Below, piece after piece: positions 16,610-24,380 of a stretch of DNA of 64,000 nucleotides (within the stretch, counting starts at the first letter, position 1; the number at the start of each line of letters is the position of its first letter). The notes under the pieces were generated by a model. That model was not told where the DNA came from and ran no database searches. It was given only the letters and a program-made list of their open reading frames with translations. The position numbers and the translations under genes are program-made. This stretch comes from RHKX01 sp046330285. GTDB lineage: Bacteria; Actinomycetota; Thermoleophilia; Solirubrobacterales; 70-9. The stretch covers positions 482,669 to 546,668 of the forward strand of contig JAXLSX010000001.1 in the NCBI GenBank assembly GCA_046330285.1, in the 5' to 3' direction.

Positions 16610-17535
16610 GAGGGCACCTCGTAGCCGAGCTCGTTCAGCAGGTCGCCGGCCACCGCGTCGTAGGCGGCGAGGTCCTCGGGGCTCATCTCGCGACGCCACT
16701 TGTCGAGCTTCGCCGGGTCCGGGGGCTTGGTCGTCGGCGCGTGGTTGTCGATCCGGTAGCCGGCCGCCTGCTCGGCGTGGCCGCCCTCCGCGCGAAGCGA
16801 TCCGGCCATCTCCGTCAGCCGCTCGGCGGCGCGCTCGTGGTAGGTCAGCATCGCCTCGTCGAACGGCAGGTCGATGAACTCGCAGATCCGCCGCAGCGTC
16901 GTCTCCGGGTCGCGGACGAGATCCTCGTAGCGGGCCTCGACGTAGCGGGCGCCCTTCAGCGAGGCCGCCTGCTCGCGCGACTTCCGGATCCGCTTCACCC
17001 AGCGGGCCGCCTGCTCGGGCGGCGGCGGCTGCTCGTTGATCGCCCGCGCCGACTGCGAGAGGGCGACGTCGCGGCCGTCGCGGATCAGGTGGATGAACCG
17101 CGATTCCGGGAGCGTCCGGCCGATCCGCTGGACCGACAGCATGTAGGCGGGCGTCTTGTCGCCCCAGCGCGGCTTTCCCTGCTTTTCGGCGTAGGCCTCG
17201 AAGAACGCACGGACCGCCCCCGCCGCGTCGCCGGCCGGCACCTGCGCCAGCCGCTCGCGCATCTCGGCGCTCGCGATCCCGAAATCCTCCCACGTCCGGT
17301 TCGACGTCAGCGCTGCGAGCATCCCGTCGACGCCCTCCTCGGCCCGCGCCGCCTTGATCAGCTCGGGCACGAAGTGGGTCTCCGGCGGGATCGTCAGCAG
17401 CGGGTGGGCGTCGAGCATCATTCGCAGCAGCGTCGTCCCGGAGCGGGTCAGGCCGACGACGAACGGCGCCGGCGGCCGGGCTTCGTCCAGCGCGTCGCCG
17501 TCGCGGCGGATCCGGTTCAGCGGCGAGGGGCTCAC
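16606..17535 (-). CDS. Sulfotransferase ST2
   Basis: 309 residues, single Sulfotransferase_3-type domain: 'GLTRSGTTLLRMMLDAHPLLTIPPETHFVPELI', 'RWGDKTPAYMLSVQRIGRTLPESRFIHLIRDGRDVALS', then 'YEDLVRDPETTLRRICEFIDLPFD'. The conserved tail 'AYDAVAGDLLNELGYE' is shared with its neighbours. Such enzymes move sulfate from PAPS to a hydroxyl or amine on a carbohydrate or lipid. GTG 17535 overlaps the ST3 stop; its own stop overlaps glycosyltransferase A. One of a tandem series that looks like local duplication and divergence. Confidence 0.87.
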   Translation of the reverse strand: MSPSPLNRIRRDGDALDEARPPAPFVVGLTRSGTTLLRMMLDAHPLLTIPPETHFVPELIKAARAEEGVDGMLAALTSNRTWEDFGIASAEMRERLAQVPAGDAAGAVRAFFEAYAEKQGKPRWGDKTPAYMLSVQRIGRTLPESRFIHLIRDGRDVALSQSARAINEQPPPPEQAARWVKRIRKSREQAASLKGARYVEARYEDLVRDPETTLRRICEFIDLPFDEAMLTYHERAAERLTEMAGSLRAEGGHAEQAAGYRIDNHAPTTKPPDPAKLDKWRREMSPEDLAAYDAVAGDLLNELGYEVPS

Positions 17536-18467
17536 GACGCCCGCTCCTCCGCCGGGGTGGCCGGCGCGTCGCTGATCACCTCGTAGCCGAGCTCGCGCAA
17601 CAGCGGGGCCGCCACGCTCTCGAACGCGGCGATGTCCTCCTCCGACATGTCCTGCTTCCACCGCGCCAGCCGGCTCGGGTCCGGCGGCTTCGAGGTGAGG
17701 ACGTGCGCCTCCTTGCGATGGTCGGCCGGGCGCAGGGGCTTGCCCTCCTCCGAGGGGAGATCCCGGTGCATCTCGGCGAGCCGCTCCTCGGCGCGCTCGT
17801 AGTAGGTGAGCATGGAGTCGTCCCACGGCAGCTCGATGAACTCCGCGATCCGCCGCAGCTCGGTTTCGGTGTCGCGGACCAGCGACTCGTACTGGACCTC
17901 GATGTAGTCGAGGCCGGCGCCGTCCTCGCGCGCGCCCTCGATCTTGCGGACCCAGCGCTCGGCGACCGCCTCCATCGGCGGCGGGTCCTTGAGGATCCGC
18001 TTGAAGCGGGAGAGAGCGGCGTCGCGTCCGTCGCGGATCATGTGGACGAACTTCGCCTCCGGGATCCAGCGGTCGATCTGCTTCATCCGCTTGACGTAGT
18101 TCGGGGTCTTGTCGCCCCACCGTGGCTTGCCCTGGCCTTCGGCGTAGAGCTCGAAGAAGGCTCGCATCGTCGTCTCGGGGTCGATCCGGTCGAGCTCGCA
18201 GTAGCGCTCGAGCAGCGTGCCCGAGTCGAGGTTGAAGTCGCCCCACTGCCGGTGGCCGGTGACGATCGCGTGCGCCTCCTCGCAGGTGACCCCGCGCTTG
18301 CGCGTGGCCTTGATCAACGCCGGGACGAAGTGGGTCTCGGGCGGGATCGCCATCTCCGGATGGGCGTCGAGCATCAGGCGCAGCAGCGTCGTCCCGGAGC
18401 GGGTGACGCCGACGATGAACGGGACCGGAGGCCCGGTCGGCCTGCTGCGACGCAGCGGCAGCCTCAT
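17532..18467 (-). CDS. Sulfotransferase ST3
   Basis: 311 residues: 'GVTRSGTTLLRLMLDAHPEMAIPPETHFVPALI', 'RWGDKTPNYVKRMKQIDRWIPEAKFVHMIRDGRDAALS', 'LVRDTETELRRIAEFIELPWD' and the tail 'LLRELGYEV'. It is closest by eye to ST6 and ST5 in the 'ELPWDDSMLTYYERAEERLAEM' segment. ATG 18467 overlaps the ST4 stop by four bases; the C-terminus has a short extra tail 'ISDAPATPAEERAS'. Acceptor unknown. Confidence 0.87.
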   Translation of the reverse strand: MRLPLRRSRPTGPPVPFIVGVTRSGTTLLRLMLDAHPEMAIPPETHFVPALIKATRKRGVTCEEAHAIVTGHRQWGDFNLDSGTLLERYCELDRIDPETTMRAFFELYAEGQGKPRWGDKTPNYVKRMKQIDRWIPEAKFVHMIRDGRDAALSRFKRILKDPPPMEAVAERWVRKIEGAREDGAGLDYIEVQYESLVRDTETELRRIAEFIELPWDDSMLTYYERAEERLAEMHRDLPSEEGKPLRPADHRKEAHVLTSKPPDPSRLARWKQDMSEEDIAAFESVAAPLLRELGYEVISDAPATPAEERAS

Positions 18468-19450
18468 TCGACCCCCTCCCCCGCAGTTGCCCGGTCGGCG
18501 CCGGTCTCGTAGCCGAGGTCGTCGAGCATCGCGCCCGCGACGCGCTCGAACTCGGCGAGCTCTTCTGGCGTCATCTCGGTCCGCCAGCGCCCGGAGCGGT
18601 TCGTGGTCGGCGGCTCCGTCGTGAGCGCGTGCGCCGCGAGCCTGTTGTCGGCCGTCCGCACGATCCCCTGGTCGGTGTTGTCGAGGTCGCGGTCCATCTC
18701 CGCGAGGCGGTCGCCGGCGCGGCGGTGGTAGTCGAGCATCACCGGGTCGAACTCGAGGCCGATGAACTCGCAAACGCTCCGCAGCGTCGCCTCCGGGTCG
18801 GCGACCAGGTCCTCGTATCGCACCTCGAGGTAGAGGCCGGGCCTGATCTCGGCTCCGCCCTCGCGCGCCGCGGCGATCCGCCGCTTCCAGCGCTCGGCCA
18901 TCGCGGCCATCGAGACGTCCTCGCCGTCGAGCACCCGTTCGCGCTGGGAGAGGGCGACGTCACGGCCGTCGCGGATCAGATGGACGAAGCGTGCCTCCGG
19001 CAGGGCGCGCGAGATCCGCGGCATCGCCCGCATGTACCGAGGCGTCTTGTCGCCCCAGCGCGGCTTGCCCTGCTGCTCGGCGTAGAGCTCGTAGAAGCAA
19101 CGGATCGCCCCCGATGCGGTCAGCGGCTTGACCTGCTTGGCCCGGGCCCGGAAGTCGTCCTCGGAGAGGCCGAAGTCGCCCCAGCGTGGGTGCTTGGTGA
19201 TCGAGCGGATCAGCCGGCGTCGCGTGTTCTCATGGTTGGCGCGGCGGATGACCTCGGGGATGAAGTGGGTCTCGGGTGGGATCGCCAGATCGGGATGGGC
19301 GTCGAGCATGAGGCGCAGCAGCGTCGTGCCCGAGCGGTTGACCCCGACGACGAACGGCGCCGGCGGGCGGCTCTGGTCGCTGCGCCGGCTTCGCAGGCGC
19401 GAGAGCATGTAGACGGGGTGCCGCCAGCTCGCCTGTCGCCGGGCGTTCAA
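18464..19450 (-). CDS. Sulfotransferase ST4
   Basis: 328 residues from a TTG start (19450) that overlaps the ST5 stop. Motifs: 'GVNRSGTTLLRLMLDAHPDLAIPPETHFIPEVI', 'RWGDKTPRYMRAMPRISRALPEARFVHLIRDGRDVALS', 'RYEDLVADPEATLRSVCEFIGLEFD'. The N-terminus has a 30-residue basic lead ('MNARRQASWRHPVYMLSRLRSRR'), which may be membrane-peripheral or may mean that the true start is a little later. The tail 'MLDDLGYETG' fits the family. Confidence 0.87.
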   Translation of the reverse strand: MNARRQASWRHPVYMLSRLRSRRSDQSRPPAPFVVGVNRSGTTLLRLMLDAHPDLAIPPETHFIPEVIRRANHENTRRRLIRSITKHPRWGDFGLSEDDFRARAKQVKPLTASGAIRCFYELYAEQQGKPRWGDKTPRYMRAMPRISRALPEARFVHLIRDGRDVALSQRERVLDGEDVSMAAMAERWKRRIAAAREGGAEIRPGLYLEVRYEDLVADPEATLRSVCEFIGLEFDPVMLDYHRRAGDRLAEMDRDLDNTDQGIVRTADNRLAAHALTTEPPTTNRSGRWRTEMTPEELAEFERVAGAMLDDLGYETGADRATAGEGVE

Positions 19451-20421
19451 GAGTCCTCGTCACCGCGCGGCTCGGTCCCGGGACCGTCGCCGATCCGGTA
19501 GCCGAGGTCGACGAGCAGGGGGCCCGCGATCGACTCGAACAGCTCACGGTCGGAGCGGTCCATGCTCTCGCGCCAGCGGCTGACCCGCTTGGGGTCCGGC
19601 GCCTCGGTGGTGCGGGCGTGCGTCGCCATCCGCCGCTCGACGCTTAGCGTCGTCCGCTTGCCGTCGTCGGGCAGCTCCCGCTTCATCTCCTCGAGCCGCT
19701 CGGCTGAGCGGCTGTGGTAGTCGAGCACCGCGTCATCCCAGGGCAGCTCGAAGAACTCGCAGACGCGCTCGAGCGTCGGGCGGGTCTCGAGGATCAGGTT
19801 CTCGTAGCGGATCTCCTCGTAGTGGGCGAGCCGCTTCGCCTGTTCCCGCGCGCGCGTGATCCGGCGCACCCAGCGCTCGGCGATCCGGTCGATCGGGTGG
19901 TCCTTGACGGCGCGGTCGCGGATCGAGAGGGCGACGTCGCGGCCGTCGCGGATCACGTGCACGAACCGCGCCTCAGGCAGGGCGCGCTCGATCTTGCGCA
20001 TGCTCTTGACGTAGATCGGGGTCTTCTCGCCCCAGCGCGGCTTGCCGACCCGCTCCGCGTAGGCGGAGTAGAAGGCCCGCAGCGCGTCGCCGGCGTTGAG
20101 CGGCTCGATCGCCCGGAACCGCTCCAGCAGCTCATCCTCGGTGAGGCCGAAGTCGCCCCACTCGCGCTGTCCGGTGATCGTCGCGAGCAGCGCCTCGGGA
20201 GTCGGGTCCTTCCCCTCGGCGGCCTCGATCAGCTCCGGCACGAAGTGGGTCTCGGGAGGAATCGTCAGCTGGGGGTGGGCGTCGAGCATCATCCGCAGCA
20301 GCGTCGTGCCCGAGCGGTTGACGCCGACGACGAACGGCGCCGGGGTTCGCTCGGCTCCCCGCGCGGAGGCGCGGCGGCTCCTGGATTGGCGCCAGGCTTT
20401 CTGTGGGCTCGGAAGTGGCAT
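19447..20421 (-). CDS. Sulfotransferase ST5, first gene of the tandem run
   Basis: 324 residues from ATG 20421. Motifs: 'GVNRSGTTLLRMMLDAHPQLTIPPETHFVPELI', 'RWGEKTPIYVKSMRKIERALPEARFVHVIRDGRDVALS', 'RYENLILETRPTLERVCEFFELPWD'. In-frame starts at 20544 and 20577 exist, but the longer N-terminus is low-complexity arginine-rich and would run into the divergent small gene, so I place the start at 20421. No Shine-Dalgarno is visible. The 155-base gap to the divergent gene should hold the promoter of the ST5-ST4-ST3-ST2-GT A-ST1 operon, which may read on into purL. Confidence 0.85.
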   Translation of the reverse strand: MPLPSPQKAWRQSRSRRASARGAERTPAPFVVGVNRSGTTLLRMMLDAHPQLTIPPETHFVPELIEAAEGKDPTPEALLATITGQREWGDFGLTEDELLERFRAIEPLNAGDALRAFYSAYAERVGKPRWGEKTPIYVKSMRKIERALPEARFVHVIRDGRDVALSIRDRAVKDHPIDRIAERWVRRITRAREQAKRLAHYEEIRYENLILETRPTLERVCEFFELPWDDAVLDYHSRSAERLEEMKRELPDDGKRTTLSVERRMATHARTTEAPDPKRVSRWRESMDRSDRELFESIAGPLLVDLGYRIGDGPGTEPRGDEDS

Positions 20422-20576
20422 CGATTGCAGGGGGTTCCCACCGTCCGCGGCGTCGGACGCGACCCGGCGGACGATCCCGGCGGCGCGTCGTCTCAGGGCA
20501 CCGGGCGAACGCCGGATTGTAGGACGCCTCCCCGGTGCACGCATTCGGGTCGCGGGCGGGCTACCTTCAAGCTGCA

Positions 20577-20756
20577 ATGGCCGTCAAGAAGGATTCGACC
20601 GATGTCGCCGCGATGCGGAAGCTCGATGCGATCGCCGTGACCGAGCGCCGTCGCCGATTCCGCGAGACGACGATGTCGGAGCGGCTCGAGGCGGCGCTGG
20701 AGCTCAGCGACCTGGCCGTCGAGCTGCGGGACGGCGTCCGCCGGGCTGCGCGGTGA
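20577..20756 (+). CDS. Small helical protein paired with a nucleotidyltransferase
   Basis: 59 residues, rich in Arg/Glu/Ala, predicted helical: 'MRKLDAIAVTERRRRFRETTMSERLEAALELSDLAVELRDGVRR'. I do not recognise a named domain. The spacing and phase, with its stop overlapping the GTG of a nucleotidyltransferase-like gene, are those of two-gene toxin-antitoxin or addiction-type modules. It is on the opposite strand to the whole surrounding cluster. An alternative GTG at 20535 would add 14 residues. Function unknown. Confidence 0.6.
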   Translation: MAVKKDSTDVAAMRKLDAIAVTERRRRFRETTMSERLEAALELSDLAVELRDGVRRAAR

Positions 20757-21238
20757 GCTCCCGGCTCTCCCAGCGGCTGCTTCTCGGCCGGCTGGTCGGC
20801 GCCGAGGTTGATTTCGTCCTCGTCGGCGGGCTTGCGGTGGCGGCCCACGGGTTCGTGCGAGCGACCGAGGACGTGGATCTGGTCTACGCGACGACGTCCA
20901 CGAGTTGCGAGCGGTTCGCCTCGGCGCTCGCGGACCTCGGTGCCGAGGTCGCCTTCGCGGACAGCCCCGAGCCCGACTCCGGCATCACCGGGGAGTGGCT
21001 TGCGGCCGGCGGCCATTTCCGGTTCTCGACCGACGGCGGACCACTCGACGCGCTTTCGGCCGTCCACGGGCTCGACTACGAGGAGCTGGCATCGCGAGCG
21101 GTCGGCTCCAGCCTCGGCGACCTCGATCTCCTGATCTGCTCCTACGAGGACCTGATCGCGATGAAGTCAGCCGGCGGCCGCGACCGGGACGAGATCGATC
21201 TCGCCGAGCTGAGGCGGATTCGCGATGCCGATTCCTGA
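20753..21238 (+). CDS. Nucleotidyltransferase-like protein (MNT/AbiEii-type fold)
   Basis: 161 residues. 'VDFVLVGGLAVAAHGFVRATEDVDLVY' contains the G-G...D-x-D pattern of minimal nucleotidyltransferases (metal-binding Asp pair in 'EDVDLV'), and 'LGDLDLLICSYEDLIAMKSAGGRDRDEIDLAEL' is the usual C-terminal helix of this group. Relatives act in toxin-antitoxin pairs or AbiEii-like defence, and some are orphan housekeeping proteins. It starts at GTG 20753 overlapping its small partner and ends 3 bases from convergent glycosyltransferase B. Its orientation suggests a later insertion into the sulfotransferase block. Confidence 0.75.
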   Translation: MSSRLSQRLLLGRLVGAEVDFVLVGGLAVAAHGFVRATEDVDLVYATTSTSCERFASALADLGAEVAFADSPEPDSGITGEWLAAGGHFRFSTDGGPLDALSAVHGLDYEELASRAVGSSLGDLDLLICSYEDLIAMKSAGGRDRDEIDLAELRRIRDADS

Positions 21239-21241
21239 GCC

Positions 21242-22318
21242 CTAGCTGCCGATCAGCCCGCCGAGTGCGGCGACCGTCGACTCCCAGCGGTGGTCGGCTC
21301 GCGAGGCCTCGGCGCCGTCGCGGAGCCGGCCGAGCACCGCCGGATCGGCGAGCCGCTCGATGGCGGCCGTCATCGCGCCGATGTCGGGCCGGCGGGCGGG
21401 AATCCCCGAGCGCGCTGCCCCGTCGGGGTGGGAGGGCACGAGGAGGCCGTTGACGTCGTCGATCACGACCTCGTTCATCGGCGGGTCGTCGTTGGCGATC
21501 GTCGGCATCCCGAACGCGACCGCCTCGTACAGCGGCAGCCCGAGGCCCTCCCAGCGGGACGGAGAGATCGAGACGTCATTGGCGGCGATCGCCGCGAGGT
21601 GCTCGTGCCACGGCTCGTCGGCGAGCCGGAGCTCGATCCGCGGGTCGGACTCGATCATCGGCAGCAGCACCTCGAGTCGCGAGCGCTCGACCTGGGCCTT
21701 GACGAGCAGCCGCAGGTTCTCGCCGGCGGCCGCGCGAAAGGCCTCGACGACCGGCTCGGCGGGCTTGCGGTGCCCGAGGAAGCCGCCGGGAAAGACGAAT
21801 CGCACGAGCCCGTCGTCGCTGCGTCGCGGCTCGACGGCCAAGAGCTCGGGGTGGATGCCCCAGGGCACGCGCGGGGTGTCGAGGCCCCAGCCGGCGTAGC
21901 GCTCCTGCTCGCACCGCGTGACGGAGTAGACGATGTCGTAGGCGCCGAGCGCCGGTTCGACGTGCTCGCGGGTGAAGTGCTCCCAGACGAACCTCCCGAC
22001 GATCCGGACGCCCGACGCGCGTAGGTTCGCGAGCTCGTCGAACTGGTAATTCTGGTCGCAGAGGATCACGTCGAGCGAGTTCGCCGCGACCCACGCCTCG
22101 TACTCGGCGAGCGGCGTCTCGAAGCTCGACGCGGCGGTGACGCCGGGCTGGTCCCAGACCCCGGTCCGCTCGAGGGCTCCCGCCATCGGCCCCTTCTCGC
22201 GGCGCGGCTTCGCGAGCACGAAGCTCCGGTGGCCGAGCTCGTCGACGGCGGAGCGGAGGTATCGGCCGACGACCGGCTGGCCGCGGTTGAACCACTTGCT
22301 GACGATGCCGACGTTCAC
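21242..22318 (-). CDS. GT4-like glycosyltransferase, paralogue B (no palindromic insert)
   Basis: 358 residues from GTG 22318 ('VNVGIVSKWFNRGQPVVGRYLRSAVDELGH'). The second domain has 'SPSRWEGLGLPLYEAVAFGMPTIANDDPPMNEVV' with E-x7-E. The inter-domain linker reads 'WGIHPELLAVEPRRSDDGLVRFVFPGG' and carries no extra element, so this copy shows the likely ancestral linker length. An upstream in-frame ATG (22360) would overlap the methyltransferase and is not needed. It follows the methyltransferase by 16 bases and ends 3 bases from the convergent nucleotidyltransferase. Confidence 0.87.
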   Translation of the reverse strand: MNVGIVSKWFNRGQPVVGRYLRSAVDELGHRSFVLAKPRREKGPMAGALERTGVWDQPGVTAASSFETPLAEYEAWVAANSLDVILCDQNYQFDELANLRASGVRIVGRFVWEHFTREHVEPALGAYDIVYSVTRCEQERYAGWGLDTPRVPWGIHPELLAVEPRRSDDGLVRFVFPGGFLGHRKPAEPVVEAFRAAAGENLRLLVKAQVERSRLEVLLPMIESDPRIELRLADEPWHEHLAAIAANDVSISPSRWEGLGLPLYEAVAFGMPTIANDDPPMNEVVIDDVNGLLVPSHPDGAARSGIPARRPDIGAMTAAIERLADPAVLGRLRDGAEASRADHRWESTVAALGGLIGS

Positions 22319-22334
22319 GGCCGCGCCCTCCGGA

Positions 22335-23033
22335 TCAGCCGGCGTCGGAGCCCGACGCACGCCGGCCGCGTCCGCGGTCGCCGCCGCGGACGCTCATCAG
22401 TCGCGGTTTGCGCGGGAGCAGGCGCTCGCGGTCGACTCCCTCGCGCGGGACGGCGTGCAGGCAGACGCGGCCCCAGTGATCCTCGCGCGGCTCTTCCCAG
22501 ACCCTGGAAACCCCCGCGAACCCCGCGACGTGAAGCATCTGCTCGAGGCAGGCGACGTTCGGGATCCACCAGTTCGACGGGTTGCCGTCCTCCTCGCCGC
22601 GGAACAGCATGATCGGATCGTCGCCGCCCTTCGTCGTCGAGGCCGACTCGATGACCAGCAGCTCGCCGGTGACGCGCGCGAGGCGCAGCAGCAGGGTCAT
22701 CGGGCTCGGCACGCTGTAGATCAGGCCGGAGCAGAGGACGACGTCGAAGCTGCCCAGGCCCTGCCAGAGCTCGCCGAAGACGTCCATCTGCAGGAACTCG
22801 AACCCGAAGCCGTCGACGTTGGCTCGCAGGTCCTCGCCGGTGCAGATGTCGACGCCGACGACGGGTTCGGCCCCGCGGCGGACCGCCTCGGCGCAGTGAA
22901 CGCCCTCCCAGCAGCCGACGTCGAGGAACGAGCGGCCGCTGAGCTCGACCGGGAGCCGGAACTGCTCCCAGCGGCTCGCCTTGCCGGCGGGAGCCGCCTG
23001 CGCCCGGATGGTGGTGTCGTCGGCTTCGCTCAT
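22335..23033 (-). CDS. Class I SAM-dependent methyltransferase
   Basis: 232 residues. Motif I is 'SFLDVGCWEGVHCAEAVRRGAEPVVGVDI', then 'FEFLQMDVFGEL', 'FDVVLCSGLIYSVPSP' and 'VTGELLVIESAST'. The order resembles the CmoB/DUF1698-like branch and sugar-modifying methyltransferases. Between glycosyltransferases B and C it may O-methylate a sugar or lipid in the same product (inference from position). The open frame extends far upstream, but ATG 23033 ('MSEADDTT') is the sensible start. The tail is strongly basic. Confidence 0.82.
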   Translation of the reverse strand: MSEADDTTIRAQAAPAGKASRWEQFRLPVELSGRSFLDVGCWEGVHCAEAVRRGAEPVVGVDICTGEDLRANVDGFGFEFLQMDVFGELWQGLGSFDVVLCSGLIYSVPSPMTLLLRLARVTGELLVIESASTTKGGDDPIMLFRGEEDGNPSNWWIPNVACLEQMLHVAGFAGVSRVWEEPREDHWGRVCLHAVPREGVDRERLLPRKPRLMSVRGGDRGRGRRASGSDAG

Positions 23034-23068
23034 CGCGAGCGCGGAGGGTAGCCGCCCGCGTACCGCGA

Positions 23069-24289
23069 TCAGGTCCCGATCAGGGCGCCGAGGTCGCTCA
23101 CGGTCCGCGACCACGATCGCTGGGCGGCCAGTTCGGCCACGCCCGCCCGCATCCGCTCGAGCTCGGCGCGGTCGCCGAGCCGCTCGATCGCGGCGGCCAG
23201 GGCCGGCACGTCGGGATCCCAGGCGGGGATGCCCGAGCGCGCGGTCCCGTTCTGGATCGAGGGGACGAGGACCCCGCTGCGCCCGTCGAGCACCATCTCC
23301 GACATCGGCGGCTTGTCGTTGGTGATGATCGGCATCCCGAAGGCGGTCGCCTCGTACAGCGGCAGCCCGAGGCCCTCCCAGCGCGATGGCGCGAGCAGGA
23401 CGTCGCACGCGGCGAAGCGCGCCCGGTGTTCGGCCTCGGGCTCGTCCTCGAGCATCAGCTCGATCCGCGGATCGGCCGCGGCGGCCTCTCGCAGGACCTC
23501 GTCGTTCCGCGGAACCTGGGCGTTGATCAGCAGCCGCAGATGCTCCCCCGAGGCCTTGCCGAAGGCCTTGATGACTTTCCGAACGGGCTTCCGCCGGCCG
23601 AGAAAGGACCCAGGGAAGTAGAAGATCACTCCGTCGGAATGCTCCGCTTCGCGTCCGCTTCCGCCGGCCGGCGCGGTGCTACTGGACGGGATGACATGTG
23701 TCCGTTCGCCAGCCGTGGCTTCGGCTGGGCCCGACACATATGTCTTCCCGTCCCCTTCCAGCGCGCCGACCGACCGGACCGGACGCGAAGCGGAGGATCC
23801 GGTCGGCAGTAATTCCGGGTGCACCCCCCACTGTACGTACGGGGTCTCCAGCCCCATCTCCGCGTAGCGGTCGCGCTCGCAGCGGGTCAGCGAGTAGACC
23901 GTCTCGTAGGCTCCGCGGGCCGGATCGACGTGCTCGGCCGCGAAGTACTCCCAGACGAACCGGCCGATCGTGCGGATGCCCTGCTCGCGGAGGGCGGCGA
24001 TCTCGTCCCACTGGTAGTTCTCGTCGAAGAGGATCGCCTCGAGCGAGTTCGCCCGGGCCCACGCCTCGTACTCGGCGAGCGGGACCTCGTGGGCGGAGGC
24101 GTCGGTGACGCCGGGCTGGTCCCAGACCGGATCGCGGTCCCCGGCCGCCGCCTGGGCGGCGCGCGGGCCGGACCCGGGCCGGGCGAGGACGAAGGTCTCG
24201 TGTCCGAGCTCGTCGAGGGCGGAGCGGATCTGGCGCGCGACCACCGCCTGGCCGGAGGCCGACCACTTGCTTACGAGACCAATGCGCAT
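23069..24289 (-). CDS. GT4-like glycosyltransferase, paralogue C, with insert-bearing linker
   Basis: 406 residues: 'MRIGLVSKWSASGQAVVARQIRSALDELGHETFVLARP' and 'APSRWEGLGLPLYEATAFGMPIITNDKPPMSEMV'. Compared with paralogue B, about 50 residues are added between 'WGVHPELL' and 'VIFYFPGSFLG'; this stretch ('TGSSASRPVRS...SGREAEHSDG') is encoded by three palindromic elements (R2, R3 and R4). The usual 'FNRG' has become 'SASG'. The ATG lies in the arm of element R5, whose complement also supplies GGAGG 4 bases upstream, so translation starts from repeat-derived DNA. Downstream methyltransferase begins after 35 bases. Confidence 0.86.
   Translation of the reverse strand: MRIGLVSKWSASGQAVVARQIRSALDELGHETFVLARPGSGPRAAQAAAGDRDPVWDQPGVTDASAHEVPLAEYEAWARANSLEAILFDENYQWDEIAALREQGIRTIGRFVWEYFAAEHVDPARGAYETVYSLTRCERDRYAEMGLETPYVQWGVHPELLPTGSSASRPVRSVGALEGDGKTYVSGPAEATAGERTHVIPSSSTAPAGGSGREAEHSDGVIFYFPGSFLGRRKPVRKVIKAFGKASGEHLRLLINAQVPRNDEVLREAAAADPRIELMLEDEPEAEHRARFAACDVLLAPSRWEGLGLPLYEATAFGMPIITNDKPPMSEMVLDGRSGVLVPSIQNGTARSGIPAWDPDVPALAAAIERLGDRAELERMRAGVAELAAQRSWSRTVSDLGALIGT
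23631..23667 (+). repeat. Palindromic element R2 (glycosyltransferase C linker)
   Basis: Outer arms 23631-23639 and 23659-23667 pair at 8 of 9 positions (CCGtCGGAA with TTCCGcCGG). The core CTC-CGC-TTC-GCG-TCCG is identical to other copies. Translated on the minus strand as 'GREAE'. Confidence 0.75.
23684..23753 (+). repeat. Long-arm palindromic element R3 (glycosyltransferase C linker)
   Basis: Arms 23684-23702 and 23733-23753 are complementary over about 19 positions, with one mismatch and a two-base indel. The loop holds an inner hairpin CCAGCC (23709-23714) with GGCTGG (23723-23728) closing on a CTTC-containing loop. Architecture matches the other copies but the core bases are diverged. 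Confidence 0.65.
23770..23806 (-). repeat. Palindromic element R4, reversed orientation
   Basis: Arms CCGACCGGA (23770-23778) and TCCGGTCGG (23798-23806), nine perfect pairs, flank the complement of the standard core (CTC-CGC-TTC-GCG-TCCG read on the minus strand). In the protein it appears as 'SSASRPVRS', a different frame and orientation from R2. Confidence 0.78.
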
Positions 24290-24361
24290 ATGTCCTCCGC
24301 TTCGCGTCCGGGCTCAGGCGAGGCGCATATGTCCTCCGCTTCGCGTCCGGGCATATGCGGG
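24284..24361 (+). repeat. Tandem palindromic elements R5 and R6 at the start of glycosyltransferase C
   Basis: A 30-base unit (left arm GCGCATATG plus core and one following C) occurs at 24284-24313 and again at 24323-24352, separated by 9 bases. R6 has both outer arms, CGCATATG (24324-24331) and CATATGCG (24352-24359); R5 has lost its right arm. The ATG of glycosyltransferase C (24289-24287, minus strand) lies in the R5 left arm. The rest of the 91-base gap to the O-methyltransferase gene holds nothing else I recognise. Confidence 0.82.
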
Positions 24362-24380
24362 TCTGACGGCAGGTGGCGCA

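Noticed and set aside
20422..20577. Longer N-terminus for sulfotransferase ST5
   Set aside because: The extra residues are low-complexity basic sequence, unlike the paralogues, and would overlap the divergent small gene.
16065..24361. CRISPR array formed by the repeated units
   Set aside because: Copies are scattered, differ in their arms, lie in coding sequence and have no regular spacers or cas genes; no CRISPR was seen anywhere in the window.
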